From positions 1 to 41,977 of the forward strand of contig JAHCBA010000051.1 of NCBI GenBank assembly GCA_019634625.1: a stretch of 41,977 bases of DNA. Direction: 5' to 3'. Both the position numbers and the translations under genes were made by a program. The DNA is from Verrucomicrobiia bacterium. Lineage in GTDB: Bacteria > Verrucomicrobiota > Verrucomicrobiia > Limisphaerales > CAIMTB01. Below, in pieces: positions 15,483 through 23,708 of the stretch; position 1 is the first letter of the stretch, and every line of letters starts with the position of its first letter. The notes under the pieces are model-generated. The model made no database searches. It was not told the DNA's origin and saw only the letters and a program-made list of their open reading frames with translations.

Positions 15483-16156
15483 CGATGCGATCGTTCACCT
15501 GCCGCCCGGTGGGAATCGGGTCAAGGTCCCCGCGGAAGGGCGGGACCGGCGCGGCCAGGCCGCGTGAAGCCGGCGCCCTCCATCCTGTCCCCGCGTGCCT
15601 GGCCTTGGCCTTGGCCGTCGCGTTGGCCACGGCAGTCGCCCCGGAAACTCACGCGGCATCGCCGGACCCGATCGTTCTCAGGAACTTCGAACTCCAGGAC
15701 CAGTCGGGTCACACCCACCACACCGAATTTCCACGCTCACGCCCGCTCCTGCTCGTGGTCGGCGACCGCCAGGGGGTCGAGACCGTGGAATCCTGGATCC
15801 CCACCCTCAAACAACACTGGGGCGATCGCGCCGATATCGTGGGCGTCGCCGCCCTCCGGGGAATTCCCAGAATGTTTCAAAGCCGCATCGCCGAATCCGT
15901 AAGGCGCACCCAACCCCGCCCCGTCCTGCTCGACTTCGACGGCACCGTGACCGGCCAACTCGAATACACGAGGCGCCAGGCCAACGTGTACATCGTCGAT
16001 GCGCAGGGGCGCCTGCGAGCCCATGTGTCCGGCCCTCCGACCGCCGAGGCGATAGGCGTCCTCCATGCCGCCTTCAATGCCGCCAGTGCCGTCCCAGCCC
16101 CGTCAACGGACTCCACCCCGGCTTCGCCAGCCCCGCCCCAGGCACCGCCCCGATAA
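15479..16156 (+). CDS. Secreted thioredoxin-fold-like protein at the end of the carotenoid operon
   Basis: A 225-residue protein. A long basic N-terminus (~35 residues) precedes a hydrophobic segment (VPACLALALAVALATAVA) and a probable cleavage site near residue 60. The mature part has a thioredoxin/peroxiredoxin-like pattern: LRNFELQDQSGHTHH, RPLLLVVGDRQGV, DIVGVAALRGIP, PVLLDFDGTVTGQLEY and a final strand pair NVYIVDAQGRLRAHVSG. No CxxC is present where redox members carry it, so a disulfide role is unlikely. The C-terminus is Pro/Ala-rich. The start overlaps the GT2 stop (ATGA), so it is in the operon. Function is unknown; binding or delivery of the pigment or its precursor at the envelope is only a guess. 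Confidence 0.6.
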   Translation: MTMRSFTCRPVGIGSRSPRKGGTGAARPREAGALHPVPACLALALAVALATAVAPETHAASPDPIVLRNFELQDQSGHTHHTEFPRSRPLLLVVGDRQGVETVESWIPTLKQHWGDRADIVGVAALRGIPRMFQSRIAESVRRTQPRPVLLDFDGTVTGQLEYTRRQANVYIVDAQGRLRAHVSGPPTAEAIGVLHAAFNAASAVPAPSTDSTPASPAPPQAPPR

Positions 16157-16184
16157 GAGCCTGTCGGAAAACTGGAAGGGGCCC
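16154..16184 (+). repeat. Degenerate half copy of the palindromic element
   Basis: Starting at the TAA stop of the preceding gene, about 31 bp match the left arm and centre of the 51-bp palindrome at 18444-18494 with one mismatch. The right arm is eroded. Both copies begin directly at a TAA stop codon. It lies in the convergent gap before cysK. Confidence 0.6.
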
Positions 16185-16287
16185 TGTTGTCCCGGAAAAG
16201 GCCGGATGGCGAGGTGCGACGAGGGAGCATCCCCGCCAGTCCCGCGACCGCGCGAAGACCGGGAAGCAACGAAGCCAGCCGGCCTTC

Positions 16288-17283
16288 TCAGCCTCCCACT
16301 TCCGCGCGCGCCTCGGCCGCCAGCGGGGTGCTGAGGTAGCGCTCCCCGGTCGAGCAGGCGATCGTCACGATCGTCTTCCCCTTGTTCTCCGGTCGCCGCG
16401 CCACTTCGCACGCGGCCCACACGTTGGCGCCCGTCGAAATCCCGCCGAGGATGCCCTCCTCCCGCGCCAACCGGCGCGCGATGGCGAAAGCGTCATCGTT
16501 GGAAACCGGGATGCACTCGGTGATCTGTTCCTCCCCGCCCTCCCCCTTCAGATGAAGGTTCGCCGGCACAAACCCGGCCCCGGTCCCCTGAATCTTGTGC
16601 GGCCCCGGCTTCAAGGGCTCGCCCTTCAAGGTCTGACTGATGACCGGCGAATCCTTCGGCTCGACCGCGATCGCACAAAAGGACGGTTTGCGCGGCCGGA
16701 TCACCTCGTAGCATCCCGTGATCGTCCCGCCCGTCCCCACCGCAGCCACCAGGATGTCGATCTGGCCATCGGTGTCCCGCCAGAGTTCCTCCGCCGTCGT
16801 CCGACGATGCACCTCGGGATTCGCCGGGTTCTCGAACTGCTGCGGAATCCACGACCCCGGTATCTCCTTCGCCAGTTCCTCGGCACGCCGGATCGCCCCC
16901 TTCATGCCCTCGGTCCCCGGCGTCAGCACCAGCCGCGCCCCCAGCATCGCCAGCAGCGTGCGCCGCTCCAGCGACATGGTCTCCGGCATGGTCAGGATCA
17001 ACGAATACCCCTTCGCCGCCGCCACAAACGCCAGCGCAATCCCCGTGTTGCCCGACGTCGGCTCGATGATCGTCGTATCGGGCTTCAACACCCCACGCCG
17101 CTCCGCATCCTCAATCATCGCCATCCCAATCCGGTCCTTCACGCTCCCCAGCGGATTGAAGAACTCGCACTTCAATAGAAGGGACGTCGAGGGATCCACG
17201 CCGAGCGAGGCGGGAATCCGGTTCAATCGGACCAGAGGCGTGTTGCCGACCGTTTCAACGATGTTCTGATAAATGCGACCCAT
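16288..17283 (-). CDS. cysK: Cysteine synthase (O-acetylserine sulfhydrylase)
   Basis: A 331-residue PLP enzyme that makes L-cysteine from O-acetylserine and sulfide in the cytoplasm. Motifs are [11 protein letters not shown], the PLP lysine K49 in [11 protein letters not shown], the substrate loop [11 protein letters not shown] (~75-85), VGTGGTITG for PLP phosphate binding, and [12 protein letters not shown] near the end. Length and motif order match CysK/CysM. ATG 17283 was chosen because [17 protein letters not shown] is the standard family start; the frame stays open far upstream only as the complement of ruvB. It is transcribed convergently with the carotenoid operon and divergently from ruvB. 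Confidence 0.93.
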   Translation of the reverse strand: MGRIYQNIVETVGNTPLVRLNRIPASLGVDPSTSLLLKCEFFNPLGSVKDRIGMAMIEDAERRGVLKPDTTIIEPTSGNTGIALAFVAAAKGYSLILTMPETMSLERRTLLAMLGARLVLTPGTEGMKGAIRRAEELAKEIPGSWIPQQFENPANPEVHRRTTAEELWRDTDGQIDILVAAVGTGGTITGCYEVIRPRKPSFCAIAVEPKDSPVISQTLKGEPLKPGPHKIQGTGAGFVPANLHLKGEGGEEQITECIPVSNDDAFAIARRLAREEGILGGISTGANVWAACEVARRPENKGKTIVTIACSTGERYLSTPLAAEARAEVGG

Positions 17284-17427
17284 AGAGCTAGGCGAGTTCA
17301 GGCGTTGCAACCGATGCGAATGCGAACCATCCCCACCCCGCCGGCGCCCTGCAAGGCCGGATTGGAGCCCCCCACGCCCGCCCAAAACCGCCTTGTCGCC
17401 GTCCCCGCCTGCCCGAATCCTCGGCCC

Positions 17428-18444
17428 GTGTCCGAACGGCTTGTCACTGACGTCCTGAACCAGCCCGACGCGCAGCTCGAAGTGACGCTGCGCCCGGCCC
17501 TCTTCTCCGACTTCACCGGCCAGGCCAACGTCAAGGAACGTCTCGAAATCGCCGTCGAAGCCGCCCGCCGCCGCAACGATCCCCTCGATCACCTCCTCCT
17601 CAGCGGACCGCCCGGTCTCGGCAAGACCACCCTTGCCGCCATCCTCGCCCGCGCCATGGGCACCAACCTCCGGGCCACCAGCGGCCCAACCATCGAAAAA
17701 GCCGGAGACCTCGCCGGACTCCTCACCAACCTCGAAGCCGGCGATGTCCTCTTCATCGACGAAATCCACCGCCTCCAGAAAACCATCGAGGAGTACCTCT
17801 ACCCGGCCATGGAGGACTTCAAACTCGACATCATCATCGACCAGGGCCCCAACGCCCGCACCGTCCGCCTCAACCTCCCCCGCTTCACCCTCATCGGTGC
17901 CACCACCCGCTCCGGCCTCCTCAGCGCCCCCATGCTCACCCGCTTCCCCATGCGGGAACGCCTCGACTACTACACCGCCGAACAACTCCAGCACATCGTC
18001 CGCCGTTCCGCCCACCTCCTCGACGTCGAAATCGAATCCGACGGCGCCCTCGAAATCGCCCGCCGCTCCCGCGGCACCCCCCGCATCGCCAACAACCTCC
18101 TCCGCCGCGTCCGCGACTATGCCCAGGTCCGTCACGACGGCCGCATCACCCGCGACGTCGCCAACCGCGCCCTCGCCATCCTCGAGATCGACGAACACGG
18201 CCTCGATGAAATGGACAAACGCATCCTCGAAACCATCGTCGTCAAATTCAACGGCGGCCCCGTCGGCGTGAACTCCCTCGCCGTCGCCGTCGGCGAGGAA
18301 CCCGACACCCTCGAGGAAGTGTACGAACCCTACCTCATCCTCGAAGGCTACCTCCATCGCACCCCCCAGGGCCGCGTCGCCACCGAACTCGCACGCCGCC
18401 GCCTCGCCCTGGCCCCCTCTCCAAACCAACCCGGTCTCCTCTAA
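17428..18444 (+). CDS. ruvB: Holliday junction branch migration ATPase RuvB
   Basis: A 338-residue AAA+ motor from GTG 17428. It drives branch migration with RuvA on Holliday junctions. Motifs are Walker [10 protein letters not shown] (60-68), Walker [11 protein letters not shown], sensor I/arginine-finger region [18 protein letters not shown], and the C-terminal winged helix with [11 protein letters not shown] and [17 protein letters not shown]. Open frame continues upstream (TTG 17305, ATG 17314), but those residues are Pro-rich and unlike RuvB, whereas SERLVTD right after the GTG is the usual N-terminus. The TAA stop overlaps the first bases of a strong palindrome. ruvA and ruvC are not in the window. 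Confidence 0.95.
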   Translation: MSERLVTDVLNQPDAQLEVTLRPALFSDFTGQANVKERLEIAVEAARRRNDPLDHLLLSGPPGLGKTTLAAILARAMGTNLRATSGPTIEKAGDLAGLLTNLEAGDVLFIDEIHRLQKTIEEYLYPAMEDFKLDIIIDQGPNARTVRLNLPRFTLIGATTRSGLLSAPMLTRFPMRERLDYYTAEQLQHIVRRSAHLLDVEIESDGALEIARRSRGTPRIANNLLRRVRDYAQVRHDGRITRDVANRALAILEIDEHGLDEMDKRILETIVVKFNGGPVGVNSLAVAVGEEPDTLEEVYEPYLILEGYLHRTPQGRVATELARRRLALAPSPNQPGLL

Positions 18445-18494
18445 GAGCCTGTCTGAAAACTGGAAGGGGCCCTTCCAGTTTTCAGACAGGCTCT
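18444..18494. repeat. Perfect 51-bp palindrome (24-bp arms, 3-bp centre)
   Basis: The arms begin AGAGCCTGTCTGAAAACTGG and are perfectly complementary around GGC. The element begins at the last base of the ruvB stop codon. Sequence type (AGAGCCTGTC ends) resembles joined terminal inverted repeats of an insertion sequence or a small palindromic mobile repeat. It could also act as a bidirectional terminator, although no T-run follows. A degenerate half copy lies at 16154-16184. Confidence 0.75.
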
Positions 18495-18578
18495 AACCTT
18501 TCCAACCCCTCCCGCTCCTCTCCCGAACCGAACCAGGGATTGATCTGCAACGCCGGGTCCGGTACCCAACACGGCGCC

Positions 18579-19004
18579 GTGTCACAGGAAACCACTCTCG
18601 TACTGTTCAAACCCGACGCCATCGCCAAGGCCCTCGTCGGACAGGTCCTCGCCCGCTTCGAAGCCGCGGATCTCCGGATCCGGGGCATCCGGATGTTCCG
18701 CCTCGACGACGCCCTCCTGCGCGAACACTACGCCCACATCGCCTCCAAGCCCTTCTTCCCCGAGGTCCAGGCCTTCATGCAGCAATCCCCCGTCATCGCC
18801 CTCGCCCTGTCCGGCGACAACGCCGTCAACCGCGTCCGCGACCTCCTCGGCCCCACCGACTCCACCAAGGCCCCCAAGGGCACCATCCGCGGCGATCTCG
18901 GCGTCGATGTGATGGTCAACGTCTGCCACGCCTCCGACTCCCCGGAAACCGCCGCCATCGAACTGAAGCGGTTCTTCGACGACCGGGACCTCTTCGACCG
19001 CTGA
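18579..19004 (+). CDS. ndk: Nucleoside diphosphate kinase
   Basis: A 141-residue cytoplasmic enzyme that transfers the gamma phosphate of ATP to NDPs through a phosphohistidine. Seen are TLVLFKPDAIAK (K11 phosphate contact), the DLLGPTDSTKAPKGTIRGDLG nucleotide loop and catalytic H117 in NVCHASDS. GTG 18579 gives the standard family length (about 140); the upstream TTG extension adds nonconserved residues. The usual NxxHGSDS box appears as NVCHASDS, a common variant. It lies 85 bp after the palindrome that follows ruvB. Confidence 0.93.
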   Translation: MSQETTLVLFKPDAIAKALVGQVLARFEAADLRIRGIRMFRLDDALLREHYAHIASKPFFPEVQAFMQQSPVIALALSGDNAVNRVRDLLGPTDSTKAPKGTIRGDLGVDVMVNVCHASDSPETAAIELKRFFDDRDLFDR

Positions 19005-19094
19005 TCGGACCCATTCGAAAGACCTCAGCCGTATCCGCCCCGGTACAATCCGGTCATCGATCCATTCCCTCACCAGGCATCCTGTTGCTCCAGG

Positions 19095-19172
19095 CCCCTT
19101 CGGCAAGTGAGCCAGGCCGAACGACTCTCCTTCAAGGAGGCCCTCAACGCCACCCTGCGCCGCTGCCGCACA
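19095..19172 (+). pseudogene. Fragment of a VapB-like ribbon-helix-helix antitoxin
   Basis: In the frame of codon 19101 the DNA encodes LRQVSQAERLSFKEALNATLRR. This matches the helical core of the antitoxin at 23709 (LREVSRIEKLSFKEAINTTLRR) at most positions. No start codon with the N-terminal TVTLEPDV segment precedes it, and the C-terminal part is not recognisable. It is a decayed antitoxin piece left between ndk and the RCC1 gene. Confidence 0.6.
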
Positions 19173-19213
19173 TTTCAGCCCGCGCGCCTCGCCCACGACT
19201 TCCAACTCACTCC

Positions 19214-21250
19214 TTACTCCGCGATCGGATCAAATTCGCGCCTCTGGGGATACTCCGCCAAGCGATAGAACCTTGCCGGCGGCAGGGGCAGCGTAGGATC
19301 CTCGATCGTAAGGATCTGCCCCGTACCCGGCCATCGCGTCCCACGGAGTTTCGACCAGCCTCCACCCGGGACCGCGTCGGAATAGGTCACGGCATATTCC
19401 CTTCCCTTGAACGTCTGAAAGCTCAGCCGGGGATGAGGAGACCGCTCCACCTCGATGCGAGCCGGGATCGCACGAATCGCGTAGTCATCGTAGGTTCCCG
19501 CAGCGATCGCCACGATGTCCCGCACATACGAGGGAATCCGCGCACCCCCACCGTCTCCGCGATCCCCCCAACGCACCACGGAACCGTCGCTCTTGAGGCC
19601 CAGGGCATGGGTTCCACTGGTCGCAATGGCAACCACATCGTTCAAATCCTCCGGAATCCGGAGCGCGGGAGCAGAGACCCACCCCCATCCGATCACCCGG
19701 CCGTCGTCCCGCAGTGCCAGCGTATGGTCGTCTCCGGCCGCAATGGCCACGATGTTCGTCGCCTCCGGCGGGGGCAGGATGCGGGGGAATCTGCCCCAGC
19801 GAGACCACTCCTCCACCGTCCCGTCCCGCTTCAGGGCGACGCCGTGAAACAGACCCGCGGCGATGGCCACGACATTGCTCAATCCAGTGGGGGGCAATGC
19901 CGCGAACCCAGTCTCCCGCCCCCATCCGACAACGGTCCCTTCGGCCTTGAGTGCCAGACGATGGTCGCCGCCCGCAGCGATGGCGACCACCCCTTCAAGT
20001 CCCTCCGGCACCGGGACATTGGGACGGCTCGCCGGCAATGCCCATGAAACCACGGTGCCGTCCGGCTTCAGCGCCAGGCCGTAGTCCGGGCCCGGAGCCA
20101 CGGCGATGGCCAGGGTTCCTGGAATCGGCCGGACCAACCCGGCGTCAATGTAGGCAGCGCCCGAGTAACTGCCGACCACCTCCCCGGAAACAGTGATCGC
20201 CAGCGTATGCGATTCCCAGATGTCCCCCGCACTGGCTCCAAAACTGGCGACGGCCACGAACGAGTTGGTGGCCAGACGGTACTCGTTGACCCCCGATCGG
20301 TTCCCTCCCCAACACACCAATCCGCCTTCGGTATCGATCGCGAACTCCGGCCTCATGCCACTTGCCAGGCGGGCAATGTTCGTGAGTCCGGGCAATCCGT
20401 TGAGGTTCAACCGATCGATGATCCGGCCGTCCGACGTGAGCGCATAAGTCGTGTCCATGGCGGCGACAACCGCCTGAACACCCGTGACCCGTGGGAAGCC
20501 GGGAGCTCCATTTCCCCATTGCCAGATCGAGCCCCCTTCGACCAGGGCAACGCTGTGGGCGTTTCCGGCGGACACACCGAGGACACCACCCAGTCCCACC
20601 TGGGCCGCGACCTGGCCGGAGCTGTTGTACCCCCAAGACCCCACCGTCCCGTCGGAGAATGCCACCACGCTATGCCGGCCCCCACCCGCCACCGAAACCA
20701 CCTGGCTCATGCCGTCGGGAAACGCGAAGCGGCCGTCCGCACCATTGCCCCATCCGACGACGGTGCCATTCCTCCGCAAGGCAAGGACATGCTGCCGGCC
20801 CGCGCTAATCGCCGTCACATCGGCCAAGCCGGCCGGGACTGCAACGGATCGAAACGGCTGGCCCCACGTGACGACCGTCCCATCTCGCCTCAGTGCCGCC
20901 CCGAATCCATCCCCTGCGGCAACCGCGATCGCATTGGTGACGCTCTCCCGCACCGCCGTTCTCTCACGCCACTCGAGGTCGGAGCCCCAGGCATCGATAT
21001 GCCCATCGCTCCTTAACGCCACCACGTGCTCTGTGGCACACGCGATCTCGACGTACCGCTGCGCCGGTTCCAGGTAGGGGACAACGCCCCTCCCCCACCG
21101 GAGCAACCGTCCTGGAGGTGCCGACTGCGCCGCCGCCTCGATGGACACCCCGACCATCAACAGCCAGCACAGGATTCGATGACTTCGAAACGTATGGCCC
21201 CAGCCGTTGAACGGGTCTCGATGGGATCCACAAGCTGGCGGAAAAACCAT
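19214..21250 (-). CDS. Secreted RCC1-repeat protein
   Basis: A 678-residue protein from ATG 21250. The N-terminus has a short polar lead and a signal segment (RILCWLLMVGVSIEAAAQ). The body consists of about ten RCC1-type blades with the recurring pattern VVAIAAG..H.LALK.DGTVVGWG (for example near the centre ISAGRQHVLALRRNGTVVGWG). This predicts one or two seven-bladed beta-propellers. The C-terminal ~70 residues (SFQTFKGREYAVTYSDAV to PARFYRLAEYP) look like the short beta-rich tail often seen at the end of secreted verrucomicrobial proteins. It probably acts outside the cytoplasm in binding; partner unknown. Frame upstream to GTG 21382 lacks signal features. Confidence 0.8.
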   Translation of the reverse strand: MVFPPACGSHRDPFNGWGHTFRSHRILCWLLMVGVSIEAAAQSAPPGRLLRWGRGVVPYLEPAQRYVEIACATEHVVALRSDGHIDAWGSDLEWRERTAVRESVTNAIAVAAGDGFGAALRRDGTVVTWGQPFRSVAVPAGLADVTAISAGRQHVLALRRNGTVVGWGNGADGRFAFPDGMSQVVSVAGGGRHSVVAFSDGTVGSWGYNSSGQVAAQVGLGGVLGVSAGNAHSVALVEGGSIWQWGNGAPGFPRVTGVQAVVAAMDTTYALTSDGRIIDRLNLNGLPGLTNIARLASGMRPEFAIDTEGGLVCWGGNRSGVNEYRLATNSFVAVASFGASAGDIWESHTLAITVSGEVVGSYSGAAYIDAGLVRPIPGTLAIAVAPGPDYGLALKPDGTVVSWALPASRPNVPVPEGLEGVVAIAAGGDHRLALKAEGTVVGWGRETGFAALPPTGLSNVVAIAAGLFHGVALKRDGTVEEWSRWGRFPRILPPPEATNIVAIAAGDDHTLALRDDGRVIGWGWVSAPALRIPEDLNDVVAIATSGTHALGLKSDGSVVRWGDRGDGGGARIPSYVRDIVAIAAGTYDDYAIRAIPARIEVERSPHPRLSFQTFKGREYAVTYSDAVPGGGWSKLRGTRWPGTGQILTIEDPTLPLPPARFYRLAEYPQRREFDPIAE

Positions 21251-21378
21251 GCTCCGCACCCTCACACCCCGCCCCAGCCGAGGCAAGTGGCCAGCCGGAG
21301 GCAACGAATCCGGTTTGGTCAACTGCGGATAGAATCCTGCCGTCCGGGGACCCGTTGCATGCACGACCCGGCCGGTCG

Positions 21379-21527
21379 TCACTCCATCCTCAGCGCCACA
21401 ACCGGGTCCACCGGCATCGCGCGATGGGCGGGCTGCCAGCAGGCACGGAGCGTCGCCAGGGTCAGGAGAAGGACCACCATCCGAAAGAGGGTCCAGCGAT
21501 CCTCACCCAGGGCCACCCGCACCCGGA
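21379..21527 (-). pseudogene. 3' remnant of an ADOP/MacB-type permease (left of the IS)
   Basis: The minus strand encodes RVRVALGEDRWTLF, then RMVVLLLTLATLRACWQPAH and RAMPVDPVVALRME before a TGA. It parallels the ends of the intact permeases (for example GVRMALGA... and WWPAVRAARVDPMEALRGE), with the segment between them deleted. It is one half of a gene that the insertion sequence splits; the other half is at 23363-23538. Confidence 0.7.
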
Positions 21528-21533
21528 GCTAGC
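21528..21533. repeat. Target-site duplication, left
   Basis: GCTAGC directly flanks the left inverted repeat of the insertion sequence and is repeated at 23357-23362. The sequence is itself palindromic. Confidence 0.75.
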
Positions 21534-23356
21534 CTAACTTCCTCCTTCGGAGAGCAAAAAGCCCAACGATTCCGAGGATTTCTCGGGCTTGTCGGGCTAC
21601 AAGGCTAGGGCTGGGGTGGCGTCGAAAAGAGCGGCGCCAACCCCAATTTGTGGAGTTGGGCATTCAGTTGGGCGGGCACTTGGGTGATGAGGGCACGATG
21701 CACGTCCTCGCCCATCTGCAAGTGACCGACTCGAATCGTTTGGAGGTGGCGCAGGACGCGTGGGACTTCCTCCGTCTCGCCCTTGGCCCGCCACTCGCCG
21801 CCCAGACGCGCACTCAGCCAGTAGGCCAGAAAACACAACCGAACGTGGTTCACCACACGATCGGGCCGTCGATGGTAAACCGGGCGAACTTCCAGGTAAC
21901 TCTTGAGTTCGCAGAACGCCTCTTCCACGTCCAGGAGACCCTTGTAGTGCCCTAGGACCTGCTCGCTGGGAGTCTTCTCCGTCGATTCGTTCGTGTGCAG
22001 CAAATACCATCCGTCTTGCCGGGCCTCCTGCTCGATCACTTCGGTTTTGCGCTCCCACTCCAAGACTCCCTGCTGGTTGACTCGATAGGTGAAGTACTTG
22101 TGCGCCTTGAGCCGTTGCAGACTGCGTCCGGCCTGGCTGGCCAGCTTTTGAGCGTCCACTTTCTTGCGCTTTACCGCGGCCAGGCGCTTCAACTCCGCCT
22201 CGGCTTTGGCCATCCGGCTCTGGCGGCGCTCCCGGTCGCGTTGCTGACGCCACTGGCCGCCGGCAATGACGTAGCGCTTGGCTTGATGGGTCACTTCCAT
22301 GAGCACCTGGCGGTCGCCGATCTCCATCTGCTTCTCCAAGGCCAATTCGGCCACCAGGCTCTGCAGAGTCGCGGCCGAGAGGCGGGTCACGTACCCCAGA
22401 TTGGCCTCGGTCATCGCTTCCAAATTGAGGCGGCTGCTCATGCCCCCATCGAAGACGAAGGTCGCTTCGGCGATGCCGAAACGACGGCGCAGGGTATGAA
22501 GCAGGCCCTGGAGAGTCTGGGTGTCGTTGCGGTTGCCGCGCAGAACCGACAGATGCAGGGGAACACCCTCGGGGTCGGTCGCCACGGCCAGGAGGATCTG
22601 GGGTCGATCGGCGCGGTGATCGCGGCTGTGGCCGTATCGGGCGAGATGTTCGGGCCCATCGCCCTCGAAGTAAACACTGGTTAAATCGTACAGCACCAAC
22701 CGCACATCCTGAGGGAAGGCGCGTTGGTAAAGTTGCTTCTCCAAGTGGACCCAATGGCCGTTGAGTTGATCCATCGCCTCGTAGAGGTCGTCCTCGTCGA
22801 AGGACTCCTGCGGATCCAGGCCGCAAGCCTGAGCCAGCCAGGTGCCGTCGGCCTGATGAGCCAGGGAGAGCTTGGCGCAGGGAAAGAGGAGGCGACTGTA
22901 GATCATGGCCTGGAGGAGGCCGCGTTGGCGTGGGGAGCCGATATCGGCGAAGAGGGTATGGAGGCTGAAGCGGGCCCAGGCGTCGTTGAGAACGGCGAGG
23001 CCGCCGTAGTCCAGAGCATGATGCAGCTGCACTTGATCGGCTGGAACGAAGTGTTGGCCTTTGAGGGAGGCGGCAATGAGATCGCGGAGGTGGGCGGGCA
23101 GGTCGGTAATATTGCAGACGGTGCGGGAGCGAGGCCCGGATGGGGTGCGGAAGGACTCGCGGACGAGGTAGGAGACGTAGGTTTTGCCGTTCTTACGCGA
23201 GGGAGAGGTGGCCTGAACGAACACGGGCTACACACATATTCAGATGTCCATTGGAAGTCAACATCCGAGTTGGATTATCGTCATATTTTACTTGCTACAC
23301 AATTTGGCAAAACGCCAGCAAAGTCGATGTTTTGGCTCAATTCGGGAGGAAGTTAG
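21534..23356 (-). mobile_element. Complete IS1634-family insertion sequence, 1823 bp
   Basis: Terminal inverted repeats are CTAACTTCCTCC at the left end (21534-21545) and its complement GGAGGAAGTTAG at the right end (23345-23356), flanked by 6-bp GCTAGC duplications. The single long gene on the minus strand is an intact IS1634-type transposase, so the element looks recently active. It sits inside an already decayed ADOP permease gene. Confidence 0.85.
21605..23224 (-). CDS. IS1634-family transposase
   Basis: A 539-residue DDE transposase read from GTG 23224, with no upstream ATG. The N-terminus (SPSRKNGKTYVSYLVRESFR) is the usual IS1634 start. Acidic catalytic candidates are the Asp in VLYDLTSVYFEGDG, the Asp in ATFVFDGGMSSR and the Glu in VEEAFCELKSYLEVRPVYH, the last in the IS4/IS1634-type YREK-like region. 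A lysine- and arginine-rich helical segment lies in the middle (QRDRERRQSRMAKAEAELK). The frame is intact and ends 70 bp before the left inverted repeat. It catalyses cut-and-paste movement of the element. Confidence 0.9.
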   Translation of the reverse strand: MFVQATSPSRKNGKTYVSYLVRESFRTPSGPRSRTVCNITDLPAHLRDLIAASLKGQHFVPADQVQLHHALDYGGLAVLNDAWARFSLHTLFADIGSPRQRGLLQAMIYSRLLFPCAKLSLAHQADGTWLAQACGLDPQESFDEDDLYEAMDQLNGHWVHLEKQLYQRAFPQDVRLVLYDLTSVYFEGDGPEHLARYGHSRDHRADRPQILLAVATDPEGVPLHLSVLRGNRNDTQTLQGLLHTLRRRFGIAEATFVFDGGMSSRLNLEAMTEANLGYVTRLSAATLQSLVAELALEKQMEIGDRQVLMEVTHQAKRYVIAGGQWRQQRDRERRQSRMAKAEAELKRLAAVKRKKVDAQKLASQAGRSLQRLKAHKYFTYRVNQQGVLEWERKTEVIEQEARQDGWYLLHTNESTEKTPSEQVLGHYKGLLDVEEAFCELKSYLEVRPVYHRRPDRVVNHVRLCFLAYWLSARLGGEWRAKGETEEVPRVLRHLQTIRVGHLQMGEDVHRALITQVPAQLNAQLHKLGLAPLFSTPPQP

Positions 23357-23362
23357 GCTAGC
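23357..23362. repeat. Target-site duplication, right
   Basis: GCTAGC adjoins the right inverted repeat and matches 21528-21533. Confidence 0.75.
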
Positions 23363-23538
23363 CCGCTCGACCTCGCACGACGTAAGCCACCACGGCGTAG
23401 AGCCCGGGCTCACCGCGGCGAAGTTCAGTGTTCCGCTCCTGGCCACGCGGAAGGCGCGCCGCGCGGGCCACCATCCCATCACCGCGGTGAAGCCCCGCTT
23501 CCGGCCCATTTGCCGCATCGCCAGTCTCAGTTCGTCAT
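23363..23538 (-). pseudogene. 5' remnant of the same ADOP/MacB-type permease (right of the IS)
   Basis: From ATG 23538 the minus strand reads into LRLAMRQMGRKRGFTAV after an apparent 1-base deletion. That matches the LRLAFRQLGRNPGF start of the intact permeases. It then jumps to WWPARRA-like sequence and, in another frame, GLYAVVAYVVRGRA, the loop that normally precedes the VRMALGA motif. The gene had lost most of its middle and carried frameshifts before the insertion sequence arrived. Confidence 0.65.
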
Positions 23539-23573
23539 CGTCCCAATCCCTTCCGCTGTCGCCTTCCCTCCTC

Positions 23574-23629
23574 CGTCTTCCGTCTTCTGTCTTCAGGTTT
23601 CAGTCTTCAGGTCTCAGGTTTCAGGCTTC
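23574..23629. repeat. Heptamer tandem repeat array 1
   Basis: About eight 7-bp units with consensus (A/C)G(T/G)(T/C)TTC, read equally as (G/T)(T/C)(T/C)TCAG in its second half, lie directly between the permease remnant and the chimeric antitoxin ORF. The same unit family recurs at 24145 and 39901. Confidence 0.6.
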
Positions 23630-23708
23630 ATCGATGCCTCTCCCGAGCATCATGATGCCAAAGATTGGTCGTATTGACGCTCATTTGTCGCCTCCGTAGC
23701 ATCACGGA

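Noticed and set aside
16288-18429. A 713-codon reading of cysK extended through ruvB
   Set aside because: The first ~380 codons are antisense to ruvB; the cysteine synthase start is ATG 17283.
18444-18494. Ordinary intrinsic terminator of ruvB
   Set aside because: The arms are far longer than usual, perfect, not followed by a T-run, and a related copy exists at 16154; a mobile or palindromic repeat explains this better, though termination may be a side effect.
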